The notes: a model not told the origin generated them from the letters alone. A stretch of 64,000 bases of DNA from Marinomonas balearica (GCF_004362145.1 NZ_SNXC01000001.1:1-64000), one strand, 5' to 3'; counted from the stretch's first letter, positions 7,892 through 17,040 are shown. A program made the numbers and translations.

Positions 7892-8542
7892 ATGAAAGAA
7901 GTAGCGCTTCGTGCAATTAGTGAATTAACTGAAAAACACGCCCCCGAATTTATTGTTCTCTATGGGTCTGTTGTTCGAGGAGATTTCACTGAAGACAGTG
8001 ATATTGATGTTGCCTGTTTCTGTAGATCCCCTGAAGTTTCAAAAGATGTTCGCACTTTTGAAGGAAGGAAGCTTGATTGCTGGATTTACAGTTTGGAAGA
8101 CGCAATTCCAAATAAAAACGAATTCCTGAGATTTGTTGGTGGTGAAGTCTTTCTCGACAGCAAGGGCAATGGCAAGAAATTTATAGAGGATGTTACTGCG
8201 ATCTTTAATCAGGGGCCAGAGCCACTTAAACCTGACGAGGTGTCTCATTTAGTTGAATGGTCCAATAATATGCTCATTAGAGCGGGTGGAAATTCAACTG
8301 AAGCTAGGTATCGAAGAACTTGGTTATCAGTTGAACTTCTTGAAATATATTTCAGTCTGCGGAACCTTTGGTATATTGGTTCTAAACAAAGCTTTGCTTG
8401 GTTGGAAGAATATGATCCAGCTACTTATCTATTGTTTGATAAGGTGCTCTCTGATCCAACAGACTTAGCAGTGCTAAATGATTTGGTTAGTGCCGTTACA
8501 AACACAGAACAAGTACAAGCAATGGACGTGAGAAAGTCCTAG
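7892..8542 (+). CDS. Nucleotidyltransferase-domain protein (MNT/KNTase fold)
   Basis: A 216-residue protein. The nucleotidyltransferase signature GSVVRGDFTEDSDIDV at about residues 26-41 supplies the GS and DxD metal-binding motifs. A third acidic residue is likely in RKLDCWIY (about 58-65). The C-terminal 100 residues are helical (ARYRRTWLSVELLEIYFSLR), like the four-helix domain that binds the second substrate in kanamycin nucleotidyltransferase-like enzymes. TAGGAAAT precedes the ATG. No HEPN partner is next door, so it is not an obvious MNT-HEPN toxin-antitoxin pair. Small-molecule or antibiotic adenylylation is possible but not shown. Confidence 0.75.
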   Translation: MKEVALRAISELTEKHAPEFIVLYGSVVRGDFTEDSDIDVACFCRSPEVSKDVRTFEGRKLDCWIYSLEDAIPNKNEFLRFVGGEVFLDSKGNGKKFIEDVTAIFNQGPEPLKPDEVSHLVEWSNNMLIRAGGNSTEARYRRTWLSVELLEIYFSLRNLWYIGSKQSFAWLEEYDPATYLLFDKVLSDPTDLAVLNDLVSAVTNTEQVQAMDVRKS

Positions 8543-8570
8543 TATTAGACCTCTTTAAATTGGAGTCACC

Positions 8571-8930
8571 ATGGAAAATGTAAGTATCCCGTTTCAGACA
8601 ATAGACTGAGAAGGTGTTCCTCGAACTGAGCACAAGGGCGAAACTGGAACTGCCTATTGGCAAACAATTGAGTTTGAAGGTTTAAGAGTTCGGCTTGTTG
8701 AGTATTCCAAACATTATAAAGCGGACCATTGGTGCGAAAAAGGACACATTGTCTACTGCTTGGAAGGTGAAGTGGTAAACGAGTTAAAGGATGGTACAAA
8801 ATCCAAATTAGAGTCCGGCATGTCATACATAGTGTCAGACGACCTTAGCTCTCATCGCTCGATCACGGCAGAGAAGGGCGTAAAGTTGCTCATCATTGAT
8901 GGAGCGTTTTTACAGTCCAATGCCAAGTAA
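8571..8930 (+). pseudogene. DHCW-motif cupin, broken by a single in-frame TGA at codon 13
   Basis: The reading MENVSIPFQTID-stop-EGVPRTEHKGETGTAYW continues as one open cupin frame to a TAA at 8928. It contains VRLVEYSKHYKADHWCEKGH, with the diagnostic DH(W)C segment, then VYCLEGEV and SGMSYIVSDDLSSHRS. Relatives have tryptophan (TGG) where this gene has TGA (8607-8609), so one G-to-A change explains the break. The start has a good site (GGAG 7 bp upstream). No usable start follows soon after the stop, so the product is probably lost unless read through. The rest of the frame is undamaged, so the event looks recent. Confidence 0.8.
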
Positions 8931-9008
8931 GTGCCTTAAATCGGAAAATCGCCCTTTATCTCTTGCTTAGATATTGGCTATTGATGTGTGTTCATACGCG
9001 GTGAGTGG

Positions 9009-10313
9009 TTACTCCATATTCAAATAGGGTAGCCATAACGCTATCTCTGGGATTAAGCAAAGTATGAATGCGGCTAAACACATTAGAACGAAGAACGGGA
9101 ATGAAGCCGCAGCGACTTGACCAATTTTCTCTCCTGTTAACCCTTGTAAGACAAAAAGATTGAAGCCAACCGGCGGTGTGATTTGCCCGAGTTCTATAAG
9201 TATGACGAGAAAGACGCCAAACCAAATGGGATCAAAGCCTGCTTGAATGATGATGGGTAAAGTGATCGGCAAACTCATCACCGTTATGGAAATTCCATCT
9301 AAAAATAGGCCAAGGATGATATAAAATATAGCCAATGCTAAAAGCAATAAAGCCGGAGAAAGGTCAAGGCTGGCAATGTAGTTGGCAAGCTCTGACGGTA
9401 AATGAAGAAACCCCATCGCGGTCGATAATAGAGCCGCAGAAACTAAGATGCTGCACACCATGGTTGAGCTAAGCAGTGTGGATCTCATTGCTTCTTGTAT
9501 CATTTTAAACGACAGCTGCTTTTCTTTTATTAACAGAACGATTGTCGCAAAGACACCTACTGCTGCGGCTTCTGATGGCGTTGCGATGCCCGTATAAATA
9601 GCGCCCATCACAATGGTAATAAGTAAGAAAACGGGCATTAATAGCGCGATACTTTTTAGTTTACCGGTTGTGTTTGGTTGTTCAGGAGGGCAAAGAGAAG
9701 GTGTTCTTAATGTTCTGAATATTATGTAACCTGAGTAAAGTGCAGCGATTAAAACCCCAGGTAAAATACCTGCCATAAACAGCTTACTGATTGAAACCTC
9801 CGACTGTATGCCATAGACGATCATGACAAGAGAGGGTGGGATTAATAGACCCAAACTTCCCGCTCCCGCTAAGGAGCCAATGGACAGTTTTCTGTTGTAA
9901 CCGCGTTTCTTGAGTTCTGTTGTTGTGATTTTTCCAACGGTTGCTGTTGTTGCAGCACTTGAGCCACTGACGGCCGCAAAGAGTGCGCAACCAAAGACAT
10001 TGGTATGCAAGATTCCGCCCGGAATTTTTTTAGTCCAAGGTTCTAAGCCTCTAAAAAGTCTATCTGAAATATCTGACCGAAAAATGAGCTCTCCCATTAA
10101 TATAAAGAGCGGGATGGCTGATAACTCCCAAGAGTTGGCCGATCTAAAAAGAATGCGGCTAAGTATGGCTCCCGCACGGTCTACGCTGACATCTCCAATG
10201 ACAATGAGAGAGAGTAAGGCGACAATGGCTAAGCCTGAAAACACCCACACTCCAAGCCCAAGAACCAAGAGTATTAAGAGAATGATAGCGGCGGCAGATA
10301 ATACAGTTTCCAT
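9009..10313 (-). CDS. TRAP transporter large permease (DctM family)
   Basis: A 434-residue multi-spanning membrane subunit with about 12 helices that carries out Na+-driven uptake of a carboxylate-like solute. It shows the DctM landmarks LIPPSLVMIVYGIQSEVSI (about residue 150), GSSAATTATVGKITTTELKKRG (about 118), and the C-terminal LGQITPPVGFNLFVLQGLTG. It is the last gene of the dctP-dctQ-dctM-like operon and starts one base after the small permease stop. The solute cannot be read from the permease. Confidence 0.93.
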   Translation of the reverse strand: METVLSAAAIILLILLVLGLGVWVFSGLAIVALLSLIVIGDVSVDRAGAILSRILFRSANSWELSAIPLFILMGELIFRSDISDRLFRGLEPWTKKIPGGILHTNVFGCALFAAVSGSSAATTATVGKITTTELKKRGYNRKLSIGSLAGAGSLGLLIPPSLVMIVYGIQSEVSISKLFMAGILPGVLIAALYSGYIIFRTLRTPSLCPPEQPNTTGKLKSIALLMPVFLLITIVMGAIYTGIATPSEAAAVGVFATIVLLIKEKQLSFKMIQEAMRSTLLSSTMVCSILVSAALLSTAMGFLHLPSELANYIASLDLSPALLLLALAIFYIILGLFLDGISITVMSLPITLPIIIQAGFDPIWFGVFLVILIELGQITPPVGFNLFVLQGLTGEKIGQVAAASFPFFVLMCLAAFILCLIPEIALWLPYLNME

Positions 10314-10314
10314 T

Positions 10315-10827
10315 TTATTTCAGTGTCTCGGCGTTAGGGGGCTGGCGTGTAGAAATGAGTAAAAACATGCGAACAAAGAGTGTGAAACACAAAATACCTA
10401 AGCCGATCAAAACCATGCTTTCTGGAATCCATAGAGGTGTTTCTGCAATGGATTCACTGGTGATGTTTCGTTTAAAACTCCTTGAAACATTGAAGTACCA
10501 GTAATAAGAAATCCAAGAAAAAAGACTAAAAGTTAGAAACGAAATGATGAGGTCTAATAGCCAATGATGTTTTTCAGGCAGGTGATCACTCAATATATTT
10601 ACTTTTATCAGACCATTGTTCTCTAAGCTGTAACCCAATCCCAGAAACGTAATTGTGGCAATGGCATAACCAACAAATTCATCAAGTACGTATGTCGATG
10701 TTCCAAATAAACGTAACGTTATTTCTAATAGGATGTGACAGAGTAGGTAGCCTATAAGTAGCATAGCAAGCAAACCAGACAGCTGGTTAAGCCGTCTGGA
10801 AAAGAGCACTAGTAAGTTAGTGATCAT
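10315..10827 (-). CDS. TRAP transporter small permease (DctQ family)
   Basis: A 170-residue membrane protein with four predicted helices, including LSGLLAMLLIGYLLCHILLE and a C-terminal VLIGLGILCFTLFVRMFLL. It has the DctQ-like centre YVLDEFVGYAIATITFLGLG, with the conserved acidic residue. Its start overlaps the stop of the solute-binding protein by 4 bp (ATGA), and the large permease follows after one base, so the three are translated together. Confidence 0.88.
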   Translation of the reverse strand: MITNLLVLFSRRLNQLSGLLAMLLIGYLLCHILLEITLRLFGTSTYVLDEFVGYAIATITFLGLGYSLENNGLIKVNILSDHLPEKHHWLLDLIISFLTFSLFSWISYYWYFNVSRSFKRNITSESIAETPLWIPESMVLIGLGILCFTLFVRMFLLISTRQPPNAETLK

Positions 10828-11804
10828 TTACTTTTCTCAAACTCAGCCATAATATTTTGGCCTGATTCTCCCGTGTCTTCTAGCCATTCAGTTAGAGAGG
10901 GCTGAGCAGATTTTTGCAACCAACCGATAAAGGAGTTTGGCAAGGATTCGTGAAGCGTCACATTATGAGACGTTAACTCTTTATAGTTTCCTGCAACACG
11001 TGTTTTTACGGTTTTCCAATTATGCGCATCTGTTAATGCGGCCGCTTTCAAAATCGCGCTTTGCTCTTCAGTCGATAAGTCGTCAAAGACTTCTTTGTTC
11101 ATGTGCACCATATTGAGAGGGATGGCATATTGAATCGCGCTGTAGTGATTTAGGTGCTCCCAAAATTTCCCACTGGCTCCAGCATCAGCAGACGTTAGTA
11201 CGGCTTTTATTCCCCCTGTCGATAATTGAGGCACAACATCGCCCCAAGACAATTTAATCGGTTCTGCTCCCGCTTCTCGTAGAGTCAGGGTTCCATTTTT
11301 ATCGTAGGTACGGATTTTTAAGTTGGTGAGTTCTTCTTTTGTTGTGACCGGTTTCTTCGACCAAATACCACTGGCTGGCCAAGGAGAAGCATAGAGTAGA
11401 ATCTGGTCGTTTTGTGCGAAGATCTTCTGATAATAAGGCTTTGCAATCTTGTATAGGGTCTTGGCTTGGTCTTCGTTTTCAGCGATGAAAGGCAATGATG
11501 ATAGCAGAAATATAGGGTCTATTCCGGCCATACTGCCTGCTAAGGTATCGGCAATTTGAATGGCGTTATCCGCAACCGCATAGAAATTATCAGCAGACTT
11601 AAAACCGAGAGAGCCACCAGTATGGAGGGTAATGTCTATCTTGCCTTCGCTTAGCTTAGCGACTTGTTCGATGAAATATTTGTCGCCTTCCGCATGAATT
11701 GAGGTTGCATTGTATTCGTTTGAGAAATCAAATTTTGCGTCGGCTAGTGTAAATGGGGCTTGGAGCAAGGCAAGAGATACTAATAATAGGCTAGGATAGC
11801 GCAT
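10824..11804 (-). CDS. TRAP transporter solute-binding protein (DctP family)
   Basis: I place the start at the methionine at 11804 (MRYPSLLLVSLALLQAPFTLADA), which gives a normal signal peptide and has AAGGA 10 bp upstream; the longer upstream frame adds a basic stretch without a signal. The mature protein of about 305 residues shows DctP features: FIEQVAKLSEGKIDITLHTG, the motif SSLPFIAENEDQAKTLYKI, and the arginine region LTNLKIRTYDKNG that binds the carboxylate of the solute, followed by PQLSTGGIKAVLTSA. A 180-bp gap separates it from the GlxA-type regulator gene, which reads in the same direction and may control it. Confidence 0.9.
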   Translation of the reverse strand: MRYPSLLLVSLALLQAPFTLADAKFDFSNEYNATSIHAEGDKYFIEQVAKLSEGKIDITLHTGGSLGFKSADNFYAVADNAIQIADTLAGSMAGIDPIFLLSSLPFIAENEDQAKTLYKIAKPYYQKIFAQNDQILLYASPWPASGIWSKKPVTTKEELTNLKIRTYDKNGTLTLREAGAEPIKLSWGDVVPQLSTGGIKAVLTSADAGASGKFWEHLNHYSAIQYAIPLNMVHMNKEVFDDLSTEEQSAILKAAALTDAHNWKTVKTRVAGNYKELTSHNVTLHESLPNSFIGWLQKSAQPSLTEWLEDTGESGQNIMAEFEKSK

Positions 11805-11983
11805 ACAACTTTTCCTTCGGGCGTTGGGATACCTTGACTCTAGGTTGCTTGCCTCTTCGCGGGTTTTCTTATTGCGGCGGAACGTTGACGGAATGCGCAA
11901 AGTTGTTTTTGATATTATTGATAACGAGAGGTTTTAGGCGGGCGGAATTTGCCTTTGGTTGTTCACTCTTTGAGCTGAAAAGT

Positions 11984-13051
11984 TTACGCTTCGCTTTCTA
12001 GAAATGAACGACGGAAGTCGATTGGCGATTTACCAAAGAATCTATGATATGTACGACTAAAGTGAGCTGCGCTTACGAATCCGCACGCAATCGATATTTC
12101 AAATATACTTAGGTTAGATTGTTGGATTAGTTGTCGTGCATGAGTTAATCGATACTCCATATAATAACGTGCAGGGGTGACACCCACATGGTTTTTAAAC
12201 AACCTCTCGATTTGTCGTCGAGAGGTTCCAACGAGTTGCGTCAGCTCCCCTATGCTTAATGGGTCTTCTACATTGTTTTCCATTAGCTGGATCGCTTCTT
12301 TTATGCAATCAGGGGTGTGTGATTCAGAAAACAGAAAACGATTCATCGCATTTGAGTCTTTTTTATTAGACCGATCACACCCAATCACTTCTGCAACGGC
12401 GTGTGAAAAGGCGGTTCCATGTGAGCGATTGATGAGCTGGAGCATCATGTCTAATGTGCTGTTGGGGCCGGAGCAGGTTAGTACTTTATCTTCCTCGGTA
12501 AAAGTCGATGTGGATACGTTTAACGCGGGAAACCGTTCTTCCATTATGGCTTTGTTATTTTGATGTATCGAGATGGTGCTTCCTGTTTTGATTTTACTAT
12601 TGGCAATATAAAAACTTCCGTTCCATATCCCTATGATGGTGGCATTTGATTGGGCTGATTTGGTTAGTTTTTTAGTAAGCAACGGTTCGGACTTTAGCGG
12701 ACTACGAAACCCGCCACAAATCACTAAAACAGTGTCTTTGCTTGTTTCAATGTCTTGTATATTGCCATCAGTCTTAATTTCGAGAGAGATATCAGACAGG
12801 ACTTTGTTGCTGTTTATACTGTATGTTTTGCATTCGTACAGTGGCGTGCCATGCACTAGGTTCAGAGTGATCAGAGAATCGATGGCAATGGAAAACGAGG
12901 ACATAGAAAAATGATCGAGTAGCACAAAATTGGCTCTTTTTGGCTGTATCGAAGAGTTTGTTGTTAAGTTTGAGTTAGCATGTGCAAAATTTGAGCGCTT
13001 TAGGTGGCTTTGAAAATACGTGGAGTTTGGCTTGCTTCTCATTTCTAACAT
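11984..13051 (-). CDS. GlxA-type transcription regulator (DJ-1/PfpI domain plus AraC HTH)
   Basis: A two-domain regulator. The N-terminal half is a DJ-1/PfpI-like, probably non-enzymatic sensor (FVLLDHFSMSSFSIAIDSL, TVLVICGGF). The C-terminal AraC module has both helix-turn-helix motifs (LSIGELTQLVGTSRRQIERL and LSIFEISIACGFVSAAHFSR), ending GKSPIDFRRSFLE. The start at 13051 (MLEMRSKPNS) has AAGGA 10 bp upstream and is preferred over the first possible methionine at 13105. It lies upstream of the TRAP operon on the same strand and is divergent from a YciI-like gene, so it is a candidate regulator of both. Relatives sense quaternary amines or amino acid derivatives; the ligand here is unknown. 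Confidence 0.85.
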   Translation of the reverse strand: MLEMRSKPNSTYFQSHLKRSNFAHANSNLTTNSSIQPKRANFVLLDHFSMSSFSIAIDSLITLNLVHGTPLYECKTYSINSNKVLSDISLEIKTDGNIQDIETSKDTVLVICGGFRSPLKSEPLLTKKLTKSAQSNATIIGIWNGSFYIANSKIKTGSTISIHQNNKAIMEERFPALNVSTSTFTEEDKVLTCSGPNSTLDMMLQLINRSHGTAFSHAVAEVIGCDRSNKKDSNAMNRFLFSESHTPDCIKEAIQLMENNVEDPLSIGELTQLVGTSRRQIERLFKNHVGVTPARYYMEYRLTHARQLIQQSNLSIFEISIACGFVSAAHFSRTYHRFFGKSPIDFRRSFLESEA

Positions 13052-13214
13052 ACTTGGATTCCTTTCTGAGTCTTTATGAACAGAGCGTTTTGTTTCCAAG
13101 CACAAAAAATGCCGTTTTTCGTTTAAGCCATGTATTTAAACTTAACGTTGTTTTAAGTTAGGGTAATCTTTTGGAAATCCTGCTTTCTTATTAGGTGCTA
13201 TGAGGTAATTCAGT

Positions 13215-13559
13215 ATGAGTACGAATCAATTTATCTATAAGATTGTTCCTACCCGACCGGATATGCTGACTTCCGGCCCGACCGACGATGAAGCTGTAGT
13301 GTTGAAGCAACATTACGAGTACTTAAGAGATTTAACTGAGCGAGGAATTGTCAGAATAGCCGGCAGAACACTGGTTGAAGACGAATCGACATTCGGCATC
13401 GTCATCTTTTACGCAGAGTCTGAGCGTGAAGCGAACACGGTAATGAATACTGATCCCGCTGTTAAATTGGGTGTAATGCATGGCGAATTGCACCCCTTTC
13501 GTATTGCCTTAGATTCCAGTTCGGTTAGTGCGGGAGTTCATGAAAAATCTGACACCTAA
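13215..13559 (+). CDS. YciI-like protein
   Basis: A 114-residue protein with a ferredoxin-like alpha/beta fold of the YciI type. Visible elements are FIYKIVPTRPDM, LKQHYEYLRDLTERGIVRIAG (the conserved histidine and following helix), FGIVIFYAESEREANTVMNTDPAVKLGVMHGEL and HPFRIAL, the standard ending. Distant relatives include muconolactone isomerase-like and dehydrochlorinase-like enzymes. Divergence from the GlxA-type regulator and proximity to a TRAP uptake system suggest a small catabolic unit, by inference only. Confidence 0.75.
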   Translation: MSTNQFIYKIVPTRPDMLTSGPTDDEAVVLKQHYEYLRDLTERGIVRIAGRTLVEDESTFGIVIFYAESEREANTVMNTDPAVKLGVMHGELHPFRIALDSSSVSAGVHEKSDT

Positions 13560-13642
13560 TAATGGTTTTTTATTGGAAAATTGAGTGCGTTTTTTTTCTG
13601 ATTTGAAGAGAAAGTTCATTCATATGTACTATGGAATAGAAT

Positions 13643-13897
13643 GTGAGTAACGTCTTAGAAATCTTGTTCGACTTCGTCGTCGAAGTGCTGAAATTTATTT
13701 TCATCGTTGTATTATTAGACAATATTGTTTTTTACTTGGGAAAAGGAACTTTGAAGCTGCTTTCCGGCGGTTCATATCCACCAGTTGAAAGAACACAAAC
13801 GTCAATTAACATAACCATTTTTGTCGGTTTGATTGTTACCGTAACCGCGTTCATCTGTATCGTTTTGGTAGCAGATAAGATTCGATATGGCATATAG
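13643..13897 (+). CDS. Small membrane protein, two helices
   Basis: An 84-residue product from a GTG start. It has a first hydrophobic helix (FVVEVLKFIFIVVLLDNIVFYLG) and a second (INITIFVGLIVTVTAFICIVLV), joined by a short polar loop with GGSYPPVERTQ, and ends in a short basic tail. No family recognised. No strong ribosome site is visible. The even spread of hydrophobic codons argues for a real small inner-membrane protein. Confidence 0.45.
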   Translation: MSNVLEILFDFVVEVLKFIFIVVLLDNIVFYLGKGTLKLLSGGSYPPVERTQTSINITIFVGLIVTVTAFICIVLVADKIRYGI

Positions 13898-13936
13898 CAA
13901 TGCCGTGGAACGGGACGGAGGTTCATTAAGCTTTTT

Positions 13937-14461
13937 ATGTACAAGGACAGTATCTCAATGAAAACTATGAAAAATGTGTGTTCAGCCTTTTGTATTCTGA
14001 TTGGTTTAGTTGGCTGCGGTGAAGAGAAGTCTTCGAATAAAAGTACAAACACTAGTACGAAAACCAGTACAGAGAGCCTGATTGAGAGCAATTTGGCTTT
14101 ATGGAAATCGAGCGATATAAAGAACTACATGTTCACCTATGACGCTTCGTTAAATGATTGCCCACAAGCGGATCCTGCACTATCAAGAGTCATTACGGTG
14201 GAAAATTCAGTCGTGGTGAGTGTGTACGTACCAGATCGTGGTGTTACTATCGATGTTGGTAACTATCCTACAATCGATGGCGTTTTTTCGTTAATGGCCG
14301 ACGCAGCTGCATCAAATACAATGGTGTTTTCGAGAAATCCGAGAGATACAGATAGCCCTCCAGAGTTTAATCAACAGTACGGATTCCCTGTCGCGTTTTT
14401 TATTGATCTGTCTGAAGGTGAATGTGATGGAACGGTATACAGCATCAAAGGCTTCCAATAG
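13937..14461 (+). CDS. DUF6174-like lipoprotein
   Basis: A protein of about 164-174 residues with a lipobox (LIGLVGC) after a short hydrophobic signal. The likely start is the third methionine region (MKTMKNVCSAF, 13967) or the ATG at 13937. After a Ser/Thr/Lys-rich linker comes a domain with LWKSSDIKNYMFTYDAS, a conserved cysteine (LNDCPQ), VVVSVY, YPTIDGVFSLMADA, and the ending QQYGFPVAFFIDLSEGECDG. This pattern is typical of DUF6174 proteins. It is presumably anchored to the periplasmic side of a membrane; its function is unknown. Confidence 0.7.
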   Translation: MYKDSISMKTMKNVCSAFCILIGLVGCGEEKSSNKSTNTSTKTSTESLIESNLALWKSSDIKNYMFTYDASLNDCPQADPALSRVITVENSVVVSVYVPDRGVTIDVGNYPTIDGVFSLMADAAASNTMVFSRNPRDTDSPPEFNQQYGFPVAFFIDLSEGECDGTVYSIKGFQ

Positions 14462-14689
14462 ACATACGTATTATATCGATGTTCGTATTCTCGAGTCTTA
14501 TACATAGCTATAAGGCTCTGAATTTTTTGCTTAACTCTGCAATCACCCCAACTCATCAGTCACTTTTTGTCTGTTCAATATAAAAAAATGTACTTTTTTT
14601 AAACTTAGTTTTATGGATTCCAACATACATCGAAATATGCTGATAAAATAGCCGATTAATCGTCAATCACCATTCAAAGCTGGTACCTT

Positions 14690-15544
14690 GTGAAAACACC
14701 GAAACGTCTACAACCCCTCATCGAAGACGGTTTAATCGATGAGGTGATCAGTCGCCTAATGAGCGGCAAAGAAGCCGATATATTTGTTGTCCGTTGTGGT
14801 GACAAGATTCGATGCGCTAAAGTCTATAAAGATGCCGTTAAGCGTAGCTTTAAAAAGGCCGCGCAATACCAAGAAGGACGTAAAGTACGCAGTGGTCGTC
14901 AAGCCCGAGCGATGCAAAAGCGCTCCAACTATGGCCGCCAACAACAGGAAGAAATTTGGCAAAATGCCGAAGTCGATGCGTTGTCCCGTTTGGCGCGAGC
15001 ACAAGTACGTGTTCCTGAAACCTTTGGTTGCATTGACGGTGTGCTGTTAATGGAATTAGTTGTAGATGAAGCGGGCGATGTTGCTCCGCGTCTTGGCGAT
15101 GTGACCATGTCGGAAGAGCAAGCGATTGAAGATCATGCTCTCATGATGCATTACATTAAGCTTATGCTTTGTGAAGGCATTGTGCACGGTGACTTGTCTG
15201 AGTTTAATGTACTCGTTGATGATTACGGCCCAGTGATTATTGATTTACCTCAAGCGGTCAATGCCGCTGCGAATAACAGTGCACAAGAAATGTTCGCGCG
15301 TGACGTCAATAATATGCGCCGATATTACGGTGAATTTGCTCCGGCGTTATTACACACTCAGTACGCCAATGAAATGTGGGCGCTGTATGAAGACGGTAAC
15401 TTAACACCTAATACCGCCCTTACTGGTGAATTTGTCGATAACAGTGATAGCCCTGATGTTGATGTCGTGTTAGAAGAAATCAACGCTGTTTTGAAAGAAG
15501 AGCTAGAGCGCAAAGAGCGTCTCCGTGAAGCTGAAGAAGACTGA
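14690..15544 (+). CDS. RIO-type serine protein kinase (PA4780 family)
   Basis: A 284-residue atypical kinase from a GTG start. The nucleotide-binding loop region LMSGKEADIFVVRCGDKIRCAKVYKD replaces the usual Gly loop, with the catalytic Lys in CAKVYK. The catalytic loop is IVHGDLSEFNVLVDD, with Asp and Asn at the HGD..N positions, and the metal-binding strand is VIIDLPQAV. A long basic insertion (RKVRSGRQARAMQKRSNYGRQ) after the ATP lysine is typical of the bacterial RIO/PA4780 group. The tail is acidic and rich in Glu/Arg. A strong terminator follows. Confidence 0.92.
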   Translation: MKTPKRLQPLIEDGLIDEVISRLMSGKEADIFVVRCGDKIRCAKVYKDAVKRSFKKAAQYQEGRKVRSGRQARAMQKRSNYGRQQQEEIWQNAEVDALSRLARAQVRVPETFGCIDGVLLMELVVDEAGDVAPRLGDVTMSEEQAIEDHALMMHYIKLMLCEGIVHGDLSEFNVLVDDYGPVIIDLPQAVNAAANNSAQEMFARDVNNMRRYYGEFAPALLHTQYANEMWALYEDGNLTPNTALTGEFVDNSDSPDVDVVLEEINAVLKEELERKERLREAEED

Positions 15545-15570
15545 CTCATTAAGCTAAACAGCTATTAAAA

Positions 15571-15615
15571 AACACCTGCAACGTCGTTTTACGGACATTT
15601 GCGGGTGTTTTTATT
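15571..15615 (+). terminator. Rho-independent terminator after the RIO kinase gene
   Basis: The arms AACACCTGCAA and TTGCGGGTGTT pair with one G/T mismatch around a 17-nt loop and are followed by TTTTATTT. It begins 27 bp after the kinase stop. Confidence 0.85.
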
Positions 15616-15682
15616 TCGGTCTAAAGACAATATCCCCCATCAAGAGGGTTGTAGAGCCATACGTTGTTGGTTACTACACTTA

Positions 15683-15722
15683 AATAAAAAAGGGCACAGA
15701 TCTGCTCGACCTATGCCCTTAA
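15683..15722 (-). terminator. Rho-independent terminator after the MFS gene
   Basis: Read on the minus strand, AAGGGCA and TGCCCTT pair around a loop of about 17 nt and are followed by a run TTTTTATTT. It begins 37 bp after the MFS stop codon. Confidence 0.8.
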
Positions 15723-15758
15723 TTTATATCTGACCCAGATTACGGCCCGATTTAGAGA

Positions 15759-16979
15759 TTAACCGGCTGCCATCATCGCGCGAACGCGAGCCACAGGTCT
15801 TTCATCGATCACGATATGGATTATTGCAGTTAAGAATGCAATGCCTGCTGCCATCCACCAAACGATGTTGTAAGAACCTGTTGCATCGTAAAGATAACCG
15901 CCTAACCAAACACCACAGAAGGAGCCAAGTTGATGGCTCAAAAAGACAATGCCGTACAGCGTGCCCATGTACTTAAGGCCAAACATTTGCGCGACCAAAC
16001 CAGACGTCGGTGGCACTGTTGCTAACCACAATAGCCCCGTTACAATCGAGAAAACATAGACGTTCATGGCCGTCATAGGTAACAACATGAACGCAGCAAT
16101 AGAAATAGCCCGTAAAGCATAAATATAGGTCAGCAACATTTTCTTAGAATATTTGCCTGACCACGAGCCAGATAACAAACAACCAAAAATATTAAACAAG
16201 CCGATTAATGCCAAGCTTGCAACGGCAATGCTTTCGTCAAAACCTTGGTCAGTCAAAAAAGCGGGCATATGGACTGTGATAAAAGCCAGCTGGAAACCAC
16301 AGACAAAAAAGCCGATCACTAACCACCAATAATGTGAATGCTTGCTCGCCTCTTTAAGTGCTTCTGATAACGTTTGGGTATCTTGAGCATTCGTACTTTG
16401 CTCTGAGTTTGTTACACCTTTGAACGACAAGGCCAAGAACGTCATGAGAAGTGCTGAGCCAGCCAGTAATATCAGTGCAGTATGCCAACCGTAAGCTTCA
16501 ATAAACCCTTGTGCCACAGGAATGACCAACAACTGTCCTGCTGAGCCCGCCGCGCTGCCTAATCCTAAAGCAAACGCGCGTTTTTCAGGACGAACCATAC
16601 GAGCCATTGCAGGTAAAACGACACCAAACCCCGTTGCGGCTATGCCCATGCCCATTAAGAGTCCAGCGCCTAAGTTTAACCCTAAAATCCCATCTGCATG
16701 GGCGGTCACAAACAGACCCAAGGCATAGATAAGAGCACCAATAACGACGGCTTTTGCTGTGCCATATTTATCTGCAAAGGCCCCTGCGATGGGTTGGAAT
16801 AATCCCCAACAAAGGTTTTGTAAGGCAAGAGAGAACGCAAATACTTCTCGACCGTAGTGAAATTCATTGGAAATCGGGGCCATAAAAAAGCCCATAGAGG
16901 AGCGTAAACCAAAGTTAAGCGCTAATAGTACGCAAGTAAACGCAATGGCAAAGCTAACGAGTTTTACTGGGGTAGACAT
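15759..16979 (-). CDS. MFS transporter (monocarboxylate/oxalate-formate antiporter-like)
   Basis: A 406-residue inner-membrane carrier with 12 predicted helices. The loop 2-3 signature is GAFADKYGTAKAVVIGA. Further landmarks are the N-terminal NFGLRSSMGFFMAPISNEF, the central cytosolic loop at about residues 195-215, and the second-half motif GSWSGKYSKKMLL. The pattern SMGFFMAP..EF with LVAQMFGLKYMGTLYGIVFLSHQLG is typical of the MCT/OxlT group (MFS_1). The stop is followed by a good terminator. A perfect 10-bp inverted repeat about 60 bp upstream of the start may be an operator. Confidence 0.85.
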   Translation of the reverse strand: MSTPVKLVSFAIAFTCVLLALNFGLRSSMGFFMAPISNEFHYGREVFAFSLALQNLCWGLFQPIAGAFADKYGTAKAVVIGALIYALGLFVTAHADGILGLNLGAGLLMGMGIAATGFGVVLPAMARMVRPEKRAFALGLGSAAGSAGQLLVIPVAQGFIEAYGWHTALILLAGSALLMTFLALSFKGVTNSEQSTNAQDTQTLSEALKEASKHSHYWWLVIGFFVCGFQLAFITVHMPAFLTDQGFDESIAVASLALIGLFNIFGCLLSGSWSGKYSKKMLLTYIYALRAISIAAFMLLPMTAMNVYVFSIVTGLLWLATVPPTSGLVAQMFGLKYMGTLYGIVFLSHQLGSFCGVWLGGYLYDATGSYNIVWWMAAGIAFLTAIIHIVIDERPVARVRAMMAAG

Positions 16980-17040
16980 AACTAATCCTAAGTTTTGGAA
17001 GATACAAACAAGTACACTGGTTTAACCCACGTCCTTTTGA

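Noticed and set aside
8607-8609. TGA in the cupin gene as a selenocysteine codon
   Set aside because: Relatives have tryptophan there, not cysteine, and no SECIS-like hairpin follows. A nonsense mutation is simpler.
7892-8930. MNT-HEPN toxin-antitoxin pair
   Set aside because: The gene after the nucleotidyltransferase is a cupin relic, not a HEPN protein.
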